From Xanthocytophaga agilis (GTDB lineage Bacteria > Bacteroidota > Bacteroidia > Cytophagales > 172606-1): DNA of 64,000 bases. The notes beneath the pieces are model-generated. The model saw only the letters and a list, made by a program, of their open reading frames with translations. It did no database searches and was not told the origin of the DNA. The DNA lies in assembly GCF_030068605.1 (NCBI RefSeq), contig NZ_JASJOU010000001.1, forward strand, positions 806,001 to 870,000, given 5' to 3'. This document shows, in pieces, positions 1-9,219 of the stretch (the first letter of the stretch is position 1; each line of letters opens with the position of its first letter). The translations under genes and the position numbers were made by a program.

Positions 1-974
1 GCATTCCATTTGGCAAGAGCCTGCATTTTTGCCTGATCAAAGGTAAGGGTAGGGGCTTCAGTCTGAAGGTTAAGTCGTGCATTTTCAATAGAAGTATAAG
101 AAAGCCCTGCTTTGATTGTAATAGATTCATTGGCCTTAGTCGAAAAGGTTAGATATAAACCGGAACCCTCACCCACAATTTCTGTCTTGCCTGCTTGCTG
201 CTCATTACCTTTAAACACGCCAACAGCCTCTGGCTTTTTATTAACAACCGCTGAAAAATACATACTCACTTCTGCTCCAGGCTGATATTTTTGAACGTAC
301 TCTGGCAGTGTGGTAACAAACCCTTCAATTCGTCCATCAGGTGTAATATATACCTTAGCATCTTTTACACGTCCGCTTTCTCCCTGGCGATTTCCAATAT
401 CAAATAAAATATGTGACTCTCGTCCTTCCGGAAATGTATACCGATGAAAAGCTACCCGCTCAGTAGATGTCAATTCAGCTTTTATACCATACTCTTTCAA
501 TACTACCGAATAGTAACCAGCCGTTGCGTGTTCATCTTTCCGGTCAAAAGCAGAACGATAGCCTTCCAGTGTACTTTCCAACTTTCCTGGAATAGTTTGT
601 AGCTTACCAGTTATAGGCACAAAGACAATTCCGCCAATCTGAAACTCGTGAAAATTAGCAAAGCCCTCAATGGACTCATGCCTAAAATCATATCCGACTG
701 CTTCCCATCCTGAATTATTACCATAATGTCCGTTGGTTGAAGGGGCGGGCTTAGCCATTCCAAAAGGAATAGCTCCAGGGGTAAAATGAAACCAGCGACA
801 GTGTGCTGTCCCAATATTTGGATCAACAAACGAAGAGAAATCGGTTTGACTTGTTTGGGCTAAGGCACCATTGGAAAAGATTGCTACCGGAATAAGTGTT
901 GTTACCAAAAATAGTGCAATTTGTTGAATGGTTGGTCTTCGACAGACCGATGAAATAAGATAGGTGTAGGACAT
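1..974 (-). CDS. GH92 family glycoside hydrolase (alpha-mannosidase type), 3' end outside window
   Basis: The gene starts at ATG 974 and stays open to base 1, so only the N-terminal ~324 residues are present. Residues 1-39 form a signal peptide ending ALA before Q40. The mature start has the GH92 signature: FVDPNIGT, then PGAIPFGMAKPAPST, a GYDFRHESIEGFANFHE block and GGIVFVPITG. GH92 enzymes are Ca2+-dependent exo-alpha-mannosidases of the periplasm or surface; catalytic carboxylates lie in the missing C-terminal half. Mannoside specificity is from the family, not from residues seen here. Confidence 0.85.
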   Translation of the reverse strand, partial: MSYTYLISSVCRRPTIQQIALFLVTTLIPVAIFSNGALAQTSQTDFSSFVDPNIGTAHCRWFHFTPGAIPFGMAKPAPSTNGHYGNNSGWEAVGYDFRHESIEGFANFHEFQIGGIVFVPITGKLQTIPGKLESTLEGYRSAFDRKDEHATAGYYSVVLKEYGIKAELTSTERVAFHRYTFPEGRESHILFDIGNRQGESGRVKDAKVYITPDGRIEGFVTTLPEYVQKYQPGAEVSMYFSAVVNKKPEAVGVFKGNEQQAGKTEIVGEGSGLYLTFSTKANESITIKAGLSYTSIENARLNLQTEAPTLTFDQAKMQALAKWN

Positions 975-1390
975 GAGTTACTTAACTTTACTTAGCTGTT
1001 ATGAATAGTTCTGTTCTAAGTACCCATCACATTGGGAACTTGGAAGTTTTATAGGATGCTTTCCTTTGATCAGTTTATTGATGTAGTTGTGGAGCAAGAT
1101 AGTAAAATTCCGTGTTGTTTTTGAAGTAATCTACGAGTTGTGACGGAATAATTTTACACGTTTTTGTGTAATGGTTGTAGGAGATGGTTTTACAGCTGTA
1201 GAAATGTAAGCTAAGCACAACAAGTATTTTGAGCTTACTCTTTCTGTGCTGATGTAGTGAGTTTATCAGTTGCTTTGTAGATTATATCAGTATATTCTTC
1301 CTAAAAGAATAAAGCCTAACGAGTGTAGTTCTCGTTAGGCTTTATCGATTGAAGTAAAAATGGCTTGCTTATTGTACTAATACCTACATT
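975..1390. other. Gene-free stretch upstream of the GH92 gene
   Basis: This 416-base AT-rich gap holds the 5' region of the GH92 gene and the terminator at 1311-1343. I see no open reading frame, tRNA or repeat in the remainder, and no convincing TAnnTTTG element on the minus strand. Confidence 0.6.
1311..1343 (-). terminator. Intrinsic terminator behind the SDR gene
   Basis: A perfect 13-bp stem (1311-1323 with 1331-1343) encloses a 7-nt loop. On the minus strand it is followed by a T-rich run, and it lies about 50 bases past the SDR stop codon. Confidence 0.85.
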
Positions 1391-2128
1391 TTACCATGCA
1401 CTGATTCCTGTTTCAGGTGAATTATCATCACTGAAAAATTGACCTGTAGGGCCATCCGGACCAAACGTGGCAGCTTTTACTACTCTGGCAGCCGCATCGG
1501 GTATCGTGCCGGGACCGGAATGATGATTAAAATCGGTCGCAGTATATCCTGGGTCAACAGCATTTACTTTAAATGCAGTATCACGTAGGTCATAAGCCAA
1601 TACGGTAGTATAGGCATTAAGAGCTGCTTTGGATGGAAAATAGCCGGCTAGTTTAACCTGGTAGTATTTCCATGCCGGATCATTCTGTAAGGTGATTGAG
1701 CCAAGACCTGAGGTAACGTTTACAATTCTTGGTTCAGAAGATAGCTTTAGCATATCAATAAATGCCTGGGTAACTGCTATAACCCCAAAGAAGTTGGTTT
1801 CAAAAACCTGTCTGATCAGGTTGATATCTGTTTCCAGTGCAGGTTGTGGCAAGATACCACTGACTCCTGCATTGTTAACCAGCACATCCAGCACTTTTGT
1901 TTTTTGACCAAGTATCTGGCGTGCTGCCTGTATAGATTCCAGACTATCTACATCAATCTGGATAGGCTCTACCTGAGTTAAACCTTCTGATTGTAACTGA
2001 CTCACTGCTTGTTGACCTTTTTGCAGATTTCTGCAACCCAGATATACATAATATCCTTGTTGTAATAGTTGTCTGGCTGTTTCAAAGCCAATACTTTTGT
2101 TGGCTCCTGTGATGAGTACTGTTTTCAT
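1391..2128 (-). CDS. SDR family NAD(P)-dependent oxidoreductase
   Basis: This 245-aa cytosolic classical short-chain dehydrogenase/reductase has the Rossmann motif TGANKSIG at residues 7-14 and NNAG at 85-88. The catalytic Ser is S140, and the YxxxK motif is YFPSK at 163-167. The length is normal. The substrate cannot be read from sequence; the resemblance is to carbonyl-reductase-like SDRs that reduce carbonyl compounds with NADPH. It lies 74 bases downstream of an AraC regulator gene on the same strand, so the regulator probably controls it or is cotranscribed with it. Confidence 0.9.
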   Translation of the reverse strand: MKTVLITGANKSIGFETARQLLQQGYYVYLGCRNLQKGQQAVSQLQSEGLTQVEPIQIDVDSLESIQAARQILGQKTKVLDVLVNNAGVSGILPQPALETDINLIRQVFETNFFGVIAVTQAFIDMLKLSSEPRIVNVTSGLGSITLQNDPAWKYYQVKLAGYFPSKAALNAYTTVLAYDLRDTAFKVNAVDPGYTATDFNHHSGPGTIPDAAARVVKAATFGPDGPTGQFFSDDNSPETGISAW

Positions 2129-2202
2129 ATGTTTGTCTTAATTTGAATAACAGTACAAAACTACAGTGTGTAACGTGCCCGGAAGTGACACATCCAACGG
2201 TA

Positions 2203-3093
2203 TTACTGGTACATTTTACGGGTAGTGTCCCGATAGTCAGCGGGAGTAACACCTGTTTCGCGTTTGAAGAATCGATTAAAGTAAGAAGCATCCGAAAAAC
2301 CCAGATCAAAGGCAATTTCCTTTAAGGAATCATTGGTATGAAAGAGCAGCCTTCTGGCTTCCAGTATCAGCCTATCATGGATATGTTTAATTGCAGGCCT
2401 TCCACTTTGCATTTTTACCATCTCACTTAAATGTCCCGCTGATAGATTGAGTAGGGATGCATAGTCACTTACCTCATGTAGTTCGCGGAAAGACTCATTG
2501 ACTTTTGCCTGAAAGCTTTGTAAAACAGGCTTGTTCGCTGTATTATCTTCATCCGTAAATTGCTCTGTATACAGGCGACTCAGATACGTAAGCAATACTG
2601 TCAGGTAAGCAGCCAGCATGCGTTGCTGCCATTCACTGGGATGTAGGTATTCACTGGTGATCTTTGCCAAGATGTCTTCTACAAAAGCAGTATCTGTCTC
2701 AGTAAGTAACAGTTCATGACCGTTTCGGGGATTTTGGATCAATGGGAGATTACTTAAGGATGCATTTTCCTGAAACGATAAAAACTCAGTGGTAAAGGCA
2801 ATGCCAGTACTCCATAAATGATCAATGCTATCTTTTACAATGACCTGGTGGGGTACAGTAAAGTAAAAAGCGTTGTGTTTAAGTACATAGGGTGTCATAT
2901 CTATCCATTGGCGACCACCTGCTTTTCGAATAAAAACGAACAGATAATAGTCCTTGCGATGAGGTATCAGAAGTTCCGATTGATCAGGTAAAGTACCCTC
3001 AAAGTGATACATCCTAAAATGTTTGTTGGCCGTTACATCGTCTGGCTGTAAAGAATAAATGGGGACTTGCTGAATATCATTACCTAAATACAT
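2203..3093 (-). CDS. AraC family transcriptional regulator
   Basis: This 296-aa protein has an N-terminal cupin-like sensing region (about 1-180) and a C-terminal double helix-turn-helix (about 195-296). The C-terminus carries the AraC signature around DSLKEIAFDLGFSDASYFNR followed by FKRETGVTPADYR. It precedes the SDR gene on the same strand and is divergent from the LRR gene at 3176. Its DNA-binding end resembles that of the second AraC protein at 5339-6199. The ligand is unknown. Confidence 0.9.
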   Translation of the reverse strand: MYLGNDIQQVPIYSLQPDDVTANKHFRMYHFEGTLPDQSELLIPHRKDYYLFVFIRKAGGRQWIDMTPYVLKHNAFYFTVPHQVIVKDSIDHLWSTGIAFTTEFLSFQENASLSNLPLIQNPRNGHELLLTETDTAFVEDILAKITSEYLHPSEWQQRMLAAYLTVLLTYLSRLYTEQFTDEDNTANKPVLQSFQAKVNESFRELHEVSDYASLLNLSAGHLSEMVKMQSGRPAIKHIHDRLILEARRLLFHTNDSLKEIAFDLGFSDASYFNRFFKRETGVTPADYRDTTRKMYQ

Positions 3094-3175
3094 GGCTTGA
3101 ATCTATTATTTTGTATCATTATGCAATTTGCTGTATAATTCAGGAAAAGTAAATACTTTTATTTAGTAGAACCCC

Positions 3176-4174
3176 ATGTCGCTTAATCAGGAAGAACAGG
3201 AAAATGTATATCGGCTTTTATACTCAGGGCAGCTGGAAAGTATTCGATTGGGATTAAAGCTGGCAAAAACATTGCAGATAGATATTCAACCATTTCAAGC
3301 AGTTATCGAAAAACTCTATAAACGGGTCTACCCGAATAAAGATGCTTTCAGGGTTCCATTGGCTCAACAGATTAATAACCTTCATCAACTAAAAGAAGTG
3401 AAGATGCGCGACCCATATGATCCAGTTATCCTTAATCAGATTCTACATCTGAGCCAGCTTATTTCATTGGGTATATATAGTACAGATTTAACCGAAATTT
3501 CAGAAGAAATAGGTAAGCTCACTCAACTTGCTTGCTTATGTATAAGCGATACCCAGTTAAGAAATATCCCTTCTCAAGTAGGTCAGTTAACTCAATTACG
3601 CCTACTGGAGTTGCCAAATAATAAGTTGACAAGTCTTCCAAATGAAATAGGTAATCTGACTCAGCTTACTCAAATAGACCTATGTAACAATAATCTAACA
3701 ACATTGCCTGAGCAGATAAGTAATCTAAAGTTAGTAGATACTTTATTTTTGCAGAATAATTATTTTGAGGAATTTCCTATTGGAATTACTCATATGTCAG
3801 GCTTGGGTATTTTAGATTTTTCAAACAATACTCTTTGTGACTTACCTCCGGAAATCGGTAACTTAACCCGGATAGATACTGTAATTCTGATTAATAATTG
3901 TCTGGAAACCTTACCACCTGAGATTGGAAAAATGACCAATCTGTATAAACTGGAGTTAATAGGTAATATACTTGTCTCTATACCTCCAGAAATAGGAAAT
4001 CTGGTTCAGTTACAAGAACTGAATCTCTGTCAAAATCGTCTTACAAGCTTACCTGTTGAGATCCGTAATTTAAAAAGTCTGAAAAACCTGATTCTGAAAG
4101 ATAATCCGATGAGTAAGGAAAGTATTACAGAAATCCGATCCTGGTTGCCAGATTGTTATGTTTTTTTTGAGTAG
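3176..4174 (+). CDS. Leucine-rich repeat protein
   Basis: This 332-aa protein has a short helical N-terminal region (about 1-85), then about ten LRRs of ~23 residues with the pattern LPxEIGNLTQLxxLxLxxNxL. No signal peptide or membrane segment is visible, so it is probably cytosolic, in contrast to the second LRR protein at 28761-29732. LRRs are protein-binding solenoids; no catalytic domain is attached. It stands alone between the two AraC/oxidoreductase pairs. The partner is unknown. Confidence 0.85.
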   Translation: MSLNQEEQENVYRLLYSGQLESIRLGLKLAKTLQIDIQPFQAVIEKLYKRVYPNKDAFRVPLAQQINNLHQLKEVKMRDPYDPVILNQILHLSQLISLGIYSTDLTEISEEIGKLTQLACLCISDTQLRNIPSQVGQLTQLRLLELPNNKLTSLPNEIGNLTQLTQIDLCNNNLTTLPEQISNLKLVDTLFLQNNYFEEFPIGITHMSGLGILDFSNNTLCDLPPEIGNLTRIDTVILINNCLETLPPEIGKMTNLYKLELIGNILVSIPPEIGNLVQLQELNLCQNRLTSLPVEIRNLKSLKNLILKDNPMSKESITEIRSWLPDCYVFFE

Positions 4175-4219
4175 TAGCAAAGCCTGTTAAGTTGACCGAT
4201 TTGCTGTTAGCTTTAGTAT

Positions 4220-4260
4220 AAACACTGGCTTGGGCAGATGCTCGAGCCAGTGTTTAAAAA
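4220..4260 (+). terminator. Terminator between LRR and aldo/keto reductase genes
   Basis: An 11-bp perfect stem (4220-4230 with 4245-4255) can be extended with G-T pairs. It sits between convergent genes and can serve both strands. Confidence 0.75.
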
Positions 4261-4282
4261 AGTTGAATTTTATTTACTCCAA

Positions 4283-5272
4283 TCATTTATTTAAATCCTG
4301 CATAAATCTTTCAGGATAACGATTGCCAGAGACGATTCCTGCTGGCATAATAGCTTCAATGGTCTGTAAGTCCTCTGTGGTAAGCTGCACATTTTCAGCT
4401 GCACTATTTTCTTCCAGGTATTTGATGCGTTTGGTGCCTGGAATAGTAATGATATCATCCCCTTGAGCAAGCACCCAGGCAATAGCTAGCTGAGAAGGAG
4501 TGCAGCCTTTTTCTGCTGCCAGCGTTTTGATCTTTTCTACCAGTTCCAGGTTTTTATAAAAGTTCTCTCCCTGAAAGCGTGGCATATGTACACGATTGTC
4601 TTTCAAATCCTCGGGTGTTTTGAATTCACCAGTTAAAAATCCGCGACTCAGAGGTGAATAGGCAACCAGACCTATGCCTAGTTCACGAATCGTTGGAAGT
4701 ACTTCCGCTTCAATCTCGCGGCTCCAGAGAGAATATTCAATCTGTAGAGACCTAATCGGATAAACACTTGCCGCTTTGCGAATGCTTTCAGCAGAAGCTT
4801 CAGACAAACCAATATATCGAACAATACCTTTTTGCACAAGGTCCGCTAGTGCACCCATCGTGTCCTCAATAGGAATAGTGGGATCTACCCGTGCAGGCGT
4901 ATACAGATCAATGTAATCAGTTTTGAGACGCTGAAGACTAAACATAACCGCATTGCGGATGTAGTCAGGATGGGTATTTACTGGACCACGTCCCATTGAT
5001 TTGTTAGGACCAGGAGCAACCATCTGACCCGTTTTTACAGAAAGAAAAGCTTTGTCCCGTTTACCTTTTATTGCCTGAGAGATGAGTTCTTCGTTATGTC
5101 CCATCAGGTAATAATCTGCAGTGTCCAAAAAGTTATGTCCGAGTTCCAGGGCTCTTTCGATGGTAGCGATAGATTCTTTGTCATCACTTTGTCCGTAGGC
5201 ACCAGACATTCCCATGCAACCTAAACCTATTGCGGATACAATAGGGCCATTTTTTCCTAGTTTTCTGTTCAT
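4283..5272 (-). CDS. Aldo/keto reductase
   Basis: This 329-aa TIM-barrel NADPH oxidoreductase has the opening [19 protein letters not shown] and DTADYY with D50 and Y55 of the tetrad, followed by K80 (LSVKTG). The NADP-binding end is [11 protein letters not shown]. The fourth tetrad residue, His in the usual YQHRVDP block, is missing: here the block reads LYTPARVDP (about 123-131). Some AKRs carry a similar PAR-DP block, so it may define a subgroup rather than a dead enzyme. It lies 66 bases downstream of an AraC gene on the same strand. Confidence 0.9.
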   Translation of the reverse strand: MNRKLGKNGPIVSAIGLGCMGMSGAYGQSDDKESIATIERALELGHNFLDTADYYLMGHNEELISQAIKGKRDKAFLSVKTGQMVAPGPNKSMGRGPVNTHPDYIRNAVMFSLQRLKTDYIDLYTPARVDPTIPIEDTMGALADLVQKGIVRYIGLSEASAESIRKAASVYPIRSLQIEYSLWSREIEAEVLPTIRELGIGLVAYSPLSRGFLTGEFKTPEDLKDNRVHMPRFQGENFYKNLELVEKIKTLAAEKGCTPSQLAIAWVLAQGDDIITIPGTKRIKYLEENSAAENVQLTTEDLQTIEAIMPAGIVSGNRYPERFMQDLNK

Positions 5273-5338
5273 GATTTACGTTTTTAGTAATAGAACAAAG
5301 ATCAGGAGAACAGTACAAAAGGAGCCGGACAAAACATA

Positions 5339-6199
5339 TTAGTACCCTGACAAATCCTGAACAAAGATGTTGATGGTTTTACCAGTTACCTTTTTAAACA
5401 GACGGGAGAAGTATTCCGGATCATTGAAACCCAGATCATAGGCCAGTTCTTTGATAGAATGACTTTCTGAATAATACAGACGGCGTTTGGCTTCCAGTAT
5501 GAGACGATTGGTGATAAATTCTTTGGGAGAAAGTCCGGAATAGTGTTTAACAATAGTATATAAGCTGTTGGTATTAAGCGTCAGTTCCTCTGCAATATTC
5601 TGTATTGGGGTATGGTCAGTGAGATTGTTTTCTACATAGAGTTTAAAAGAGATGTATTTGGATAGCTTTTCATCTACAGGACGTTTGTCTGTCGCAAAAT
5701 AGGCAGTGTTGATCTCTGTTAACAGGCTATTGAGATGTGCAAGAATGAGTTCAGGATCTGTATCCATTTCGCGGAGTAATTCGCGTAGTAACTCAAAGAT
5801 GGATTTTAGCCTTGCCGCCGCTGATGGAGTAAGATGGATCTTCTGGTTGTTGAGAGGATTGATCAGAAAAGGATAGTGTTTGGGTAACAGTGAAAGGCAA
5901 CTTTCATCAAACCCGAGTTTGAAATAGTCGGTACCTTTTTGGCCAGATGGCAGCTGGTGAATCTGGTGAGGAAGGATGAATAGAAGTTGGTTGTTTTTTA
6001 TTTCAAATTGTTGGAGGTCAACGCCGTGCTTAGTAAAACCTTCAATCATAAAGAAGAAAAAATAATGATTTTTGCGATGAGTAAGACCGTACTGGTTGGC
6101 AATTTCCGGAGAGAGATGTCCGAAGGTAGGAGAGATAAGGAGGATAGGAAGCCGGTGATTTTGTTTATAAAGAGTAAGAAGTGGTCCGATGTCCTGCAT
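5339..6199 (-). CDS. AraC family transcriptional regulator
   Basis: This 286-aa regulator has a C-terminal AraC double helix-turn-helix from about residue 190. The signature is around HSIKELAYDLGFNDPEYFSR with FKKVTGK after it. The N-terminal part (about 1-160) is a cupin-like effector region. It sits directly upstream of the aldo/keto reductase on the same strand, mirroring the AraC/SDR pair at 1391-3093. The aldo/keto reductase gene is the likely target, by position only. Confidence 0.88.
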   Translation of the reverse strand: MQDIGPLLTLYKQNHRLPILLISPTFGHLSPEIANQYGLTHRKNHYFFFFMIEGFTKHGVDLQQFEIKNNQLLFILPHQIHQLPSGQKGTDYFKLGFDESCLSLLPKHYPFLINPLNNQKIHLTPSAAARLKSIFELLRELLREMDTDPELILAHLNSLLTEINTAYFATDKRPVDEKLSKYISFKLYVENNLTDHTPIQNIAEELTLNTNSLYTIVKHYSGLSPKEFITNRLILEAKRRLYYSESHSIKELAYDLGFNDPEYFSRLFKKVTGKTINIFVQDLSGY

Positions 6200-6392
6200 A
6201 GTCTTTTAGTTGATATTGATTACACGCCAAACAACTTTTTGTAATCCTCTGTTCAGTGTCTCCTGAAAATACGTAATTTCTCTTGTTGTTATTTAATCAT
6301 GTTATATTATTAATTGGGGTAATGGAAGAAGGAAAATCATGAACTTCAAACGTTTTCATAAATAAATGATTCCTTACCTTGTACCCATTCTA

Positions 6393-6400
6393 TATCTTTG
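6393..6400 (+). promoter_or_regulatory. Bacteroidota-type -7 element for the gene at 6447
   Basis: TATCTTTG matches the Bacteroidota -7 consensus TAnnTTTG exactly. Transcription would begin near 6405, which favours the ATG at 6447 over the upstream TTG at 6408 as translation start. No well-spaced -33 TTG is evident. Confidence 0.45.
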
Positions 6401-6446
6401 AAAAGAGTTGCGACTTTTATTTAAAATTGCTAACTGTGTAATATCT

Positions 6447-7004
6447 ATGAATACCATCTACAGAGTTTTGTTCATTACGTTGGGTTTATTGGTAATCCCA
6501 CAAATTATTCCCAAGCCTCAACGTAATAATATTGCACAGAGACTGGTAGGAGAGTGGAGGTATAAAAGTACTATGTGGGATGATTCTGAATTGCTTCTGC
6601 GAAAGAATGGTACATTTTGTTTTCATGAACGAACTTGTTTGTGGGAGCATTTTACTGAAGGAGTATGGAAAGTAGATAAAAGAAGGATTCTTTTAACAAG
6701 CTATGATACCTATAAACCTGTTAAGCAGATTGCTATATCAACTGAAACTTCTATTGACTCATCTTCATCAACAGGTAAGTATAAAAAAGGTAAGTTTAAA
6801 GCCTCTATCAATCTTGAAAAAATCTACACTTTTAAAATTACAGGTCCAGATTTCACATCAAACATCTATTTTAATAATATCGCATTAACCCTCAAGAACG
6901 ATACATTGTATTCTGATAATCAGGATATATCCTTGGGGAAGCGTACATTTAGTAGAATAAGGAAAGTGCCTGTATTTCCTATATTATCTTATGTGAAAGA
7001 GTGA
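6447..7004 (+). CDS. Hypothetical exported or membrane-anchored protein
   Basis: This is a 185-aa protein counted from ATG 6447; an in-frame TTG at 6408 would add 13 residues but falls at the predicted transcription start. An N-terminal hydrophobic segment (about 5-20) ends in PKPQ, suggesting a signal peptide or anchor. The rest resembles small lipocalin-like secreted proteins of Bacteroidota: it opens LVGEWRYKST and has NGTFCF and EGVWKVD. The two Cys residues at about 58 and 64 could pair. Function is unknown. Confidence 0.65.
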   Translation: MNTIYRVLFITLGLLVIPQIIPKPQRNNIAQRLVGEWRYKSTMWDDSELLLRKNGTFCFHERTCLWEHFTEGVWKVDKRRILLTSYDTYKPVKQIAISTETSIDSSSSTGKYKKGKFKASINLEKIYTFKITGPDFTSNIYFNNIALTLKNDTLYSDNQDISLGKRTFSRIRKVPVFPILSYVKE

Positions 7005-7043
7005 TATCTATTTTTCTTATCAGATATTCAATGTCTACGTACC

Positions 7044-7081
7044 TTCAATAAAGAACGATAGTAAGACTGTTCTTTATTGAA
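7044..7081. terminator. Bidirectional terminator between convergent genes
   Basis: A perfect 13-bp stem (7044-7056 with 7069-7081) and 12-nt loop lie between the stops of the genes ending at 7004 (+) and 7111 (-). Confidence 0.8.
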
Positions 7082-7110
7082 GTACATGTACATACTGTAG
7101 GACAATGTTA

Positions 7111-8391
7111 TTATGTATTCTGGCTAACCAGCAGCTTGTCAATCCGGTTTCCATCCATATCTACTACTTCCAGTTTATAGGTATGCCAGGTAAAGACTTC
7201 ACCTGTCTTAGGTATGCGACCTGCCAGATCAAGTATCAAACCTCCAACCGTATGAAATCCTGCTCTGTCTTCATCATCTACGTCATCTAGTTCAAAGTAA
7301 TGAATGAATTCATCTACTGGTAGGCGGGCGTCAACCAGACAGGACCCATCTTCTCTGGTAACAATCCATTTTTCTTCTTCACTGCCTCCTGCACCTTCTC
7401 CAACCATTGCCATAAACAGATCTTGTAAGGTTACCAATCCCTGAACCGTACCAAATTCATCTATCACCACAGCTGCTGGAACCTGTGCATCTTTTAACAA
7501 TTCCAGTATCCGAAAGGCATCCATGGATTCAGGAACAAATACAGGTTTAAGCATAACTTCTTCCAGACGGCTAAGCTTTTGCTGAATCAATGCATCCAGC
7601 AACTTTTTTGTACTTACCACTCCTTCTATCTGATCAATGTTTTCTCGTCCGATCAGGAAAACTTCCTGATCTGTTTCTGCTATGGTTTTGAGATTTGTCG
7701 CTAAGGAGTCTTCTATATCCAGCCAGATAAGGTCCAGTCGGCTGGTCATTACCGATCCCGCCTTCCGGTCTGAGAGATTAAAAACGCGTTCTACAATATC
7801 CTGTTCAATTTCCTCAAATATACCACTGCGGGTACCATGTCCAATCAGAGAGCGTATTTCGGCTTCAGTGACAGGTGCTTCTTCTGATGTCTTTACCTGA
7901 AATATAGTCAGAAGGAACTCTGTTGACTTACTTAATAACCAGACAAACGGTGCTGTAACTCTGGATAAGATGTCCATAGGACGTGCTACCAGCATGGCTA
8001 TTTTTTCGGGTGCATTCATCCCGATTCGCTTGGGAACCAGTTCACCTACTACCAGTGAGAGATAAGTGATTAACAATACCACAAGTGTTAACGCAATAGT
8101 TTGACTATATGGTGCTAGCAGAGGTATTTTAGCGAACGTAGGTGCTAACATCTCTGCCATACTGGCCCCTCCAAACACACCTGTTACAATACCGATGAGA
8201 GTAATACCTATCTGCACTGTAGATAAAAAGGTATTCGGTTCACCTGCAAGTTTCAATGCAATACGGGCACCACTATTACCTGATTTAGCTGCCTGTTCCA
8301 AACGGGTTTTTCTTGAAGAGACAATGGCAATCTCAGACATAGAAAAAATGCCATTGAGGATAATTAATAAAAGTATGATAAGGAGTTCCAT
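7111..8391 (-). CDS. HlyC/CorC family membrane protein (CNNM-CBS-CorC_HlyC)
   Basis: This 426-aa inner-membrane protein has a CNNM (DUF21) transmembrane domain with hydrophobic segments at about 1-20, 55-80, 95-120 and 130-150. It contains the family stretch STVQIGITLIGIVTGVFGG. A CBS-domain pair covers about 200-330 (GTVQGLVTLQDLF) and a CorC/HlyC C-terminal domain about 340-420. Family members are implicated in Mg2+/Co2+ efflux or resistance; the older hemolysin name is not functional evidence here. It is monocistronic, with a terminator at 7044-7081. Confidence 0.9.
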   Translation of the reverse strand: MELLIILLLIILNGIFSMSEIAIVSSRKTRLEQAAKSGNSGARIALKLAGEPNTFLSTVQIGITLIGIVTGVFGGASMAEMLAPTFAKIPLLAPYSQTIALTLVVLLITYLSLVVGELVPKRIGMNAPEKIAMLVARPMDILSRVTAPFVWLLSKSTEFLLTIFQVKTSEEAPVTEAEIRSLIGHGTRSGIFEEIEQDIVERVFNLSDRKAGSVMTSRLDLIWLDIEDSLATNLKTIAETDQEVFLIGRENIDQIEGVVSTKKLLDALIQQKLSRLEEVMLKPVFVPESMDAFRILELLKDAQVPAAVVIDEFGTVQGLVTLQDLFMAMVGEGAGGSEEEKWIVTREDGSCLVDARLPVDEFIHYFELDDVDDEDRAGFHTVGGLILDLAGRIPKTGEVFTWHTYKLEVVDMDGNRIDKLLVSQNT

Positions 8392-8613
8392 GTAGACATT
8401 TTATGAATGTAAATACTAATTGTAACCTCAGCTTTTTTGATTTTTTAAATTGTGACAGCTTTAGTGGGCTGAAGGAAATAAAATCAGGCCTGTTTTTTGA
8501 GATTGAAAAAAACAGTGATTGAGGCTAATTACTTTGAAATCAGAAACCAGAATAAAATATACCATGCTCCACATGGTATTGAGTGTGGAATACTAATTTA
8601 GTAAAGGAATACT

Positions 8614-9027
8614 TTATCCCAAAAGAGAGAAAGCCTTGGATTTAGGAGGAGGGGAAATTATATCAGGTTGGTGATCAGGGTAACAACATTCCTGATATAC
8701 AGTTAATACCCGAGTAATTTCAGCACCATTTTCTGGTGCAATAACAAAAGAAGGTGCTATATATACATAATCAACTATCTTCTGAATATCTGAGTGTTCA
8801 TCTGCCTCGTCATGTTCTGGGATTGCATTGATATGTCCCAGAAAGTTTTCGACAATCAGTTCTGCAAAACTTTCAATGTCATTTACCGACAAGTCTTCCT
8901 GAACGGATTGCACAATACGGGAATTACCTACATAAGCATCCGGCGAGTCGATACTGAAGTTTAACACCCATAGTGCTATCAAAAAACTGAGTATAGCTTT
9001 CACACTGAACTGTGAGCGTTTTTTCAT
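8614..9027 (-). CDS. Hypothetical small exported protein
   Basis: This 137-aa protein has an N-terminal hydrophobic segment (about 10-24), so it is probably anchored or secreted. An acidic middle follows (NDIESFAELIVENFLG, then an EHDEADEHSD run) and a short tail contains a CC pair near residue 116. I do not recognise a domain. A similarly sized small exported protein lies in the copper cluster at 60845-61177, but I cannot show homology. Confidence 0.6.
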   Translation of the reverse strand: MKKRSQFSVKAILSFLIALWVLNFSIDSPDAYVGNSRIVQSVQEDLSVNDIESFAELIVENFLGHINAIPEHDEADEHSDIQKIVDYVYIAPSFVIAPENGAEITRVLTVYQECCYPDHQPDIISPPPKSKAFSLLG

Positions 9028-9143
9028 TAAAGGGTTTACTTTTTTTACAAATATAGAGGAATTGTCTCAGGGGTTGTAACGTTGTTGTTTATATTTTATA
9101 CGTTTACTGGTAGGTCTGTTCACAATATATGATACTTTCAACC

Positions 9144-9175
9144 AAATCACTCTGCTCCTTACTGCAGAGTGATTT
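9144..9175 (-). terminator. Terminator behind the 125-aa secreted protein gene
   Basis: A perfect 12-bp stem (9144-9155 with 9164-9175) and 8-nt loop lie 45 bases past the stop codon at 9220 on the minus strand. Confidence 0.7.
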
Positions 9176-9219
9176 GACAAAGGCTTACATAGTTGTAGTA
9201 ATAGGAGTAATAAAAGACT

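Noticed and set aside
2082-2315. 77-codon frame between SDR and AraC genes
   Set aside because: It overlaps both real genes in another frame and has no family-like features.
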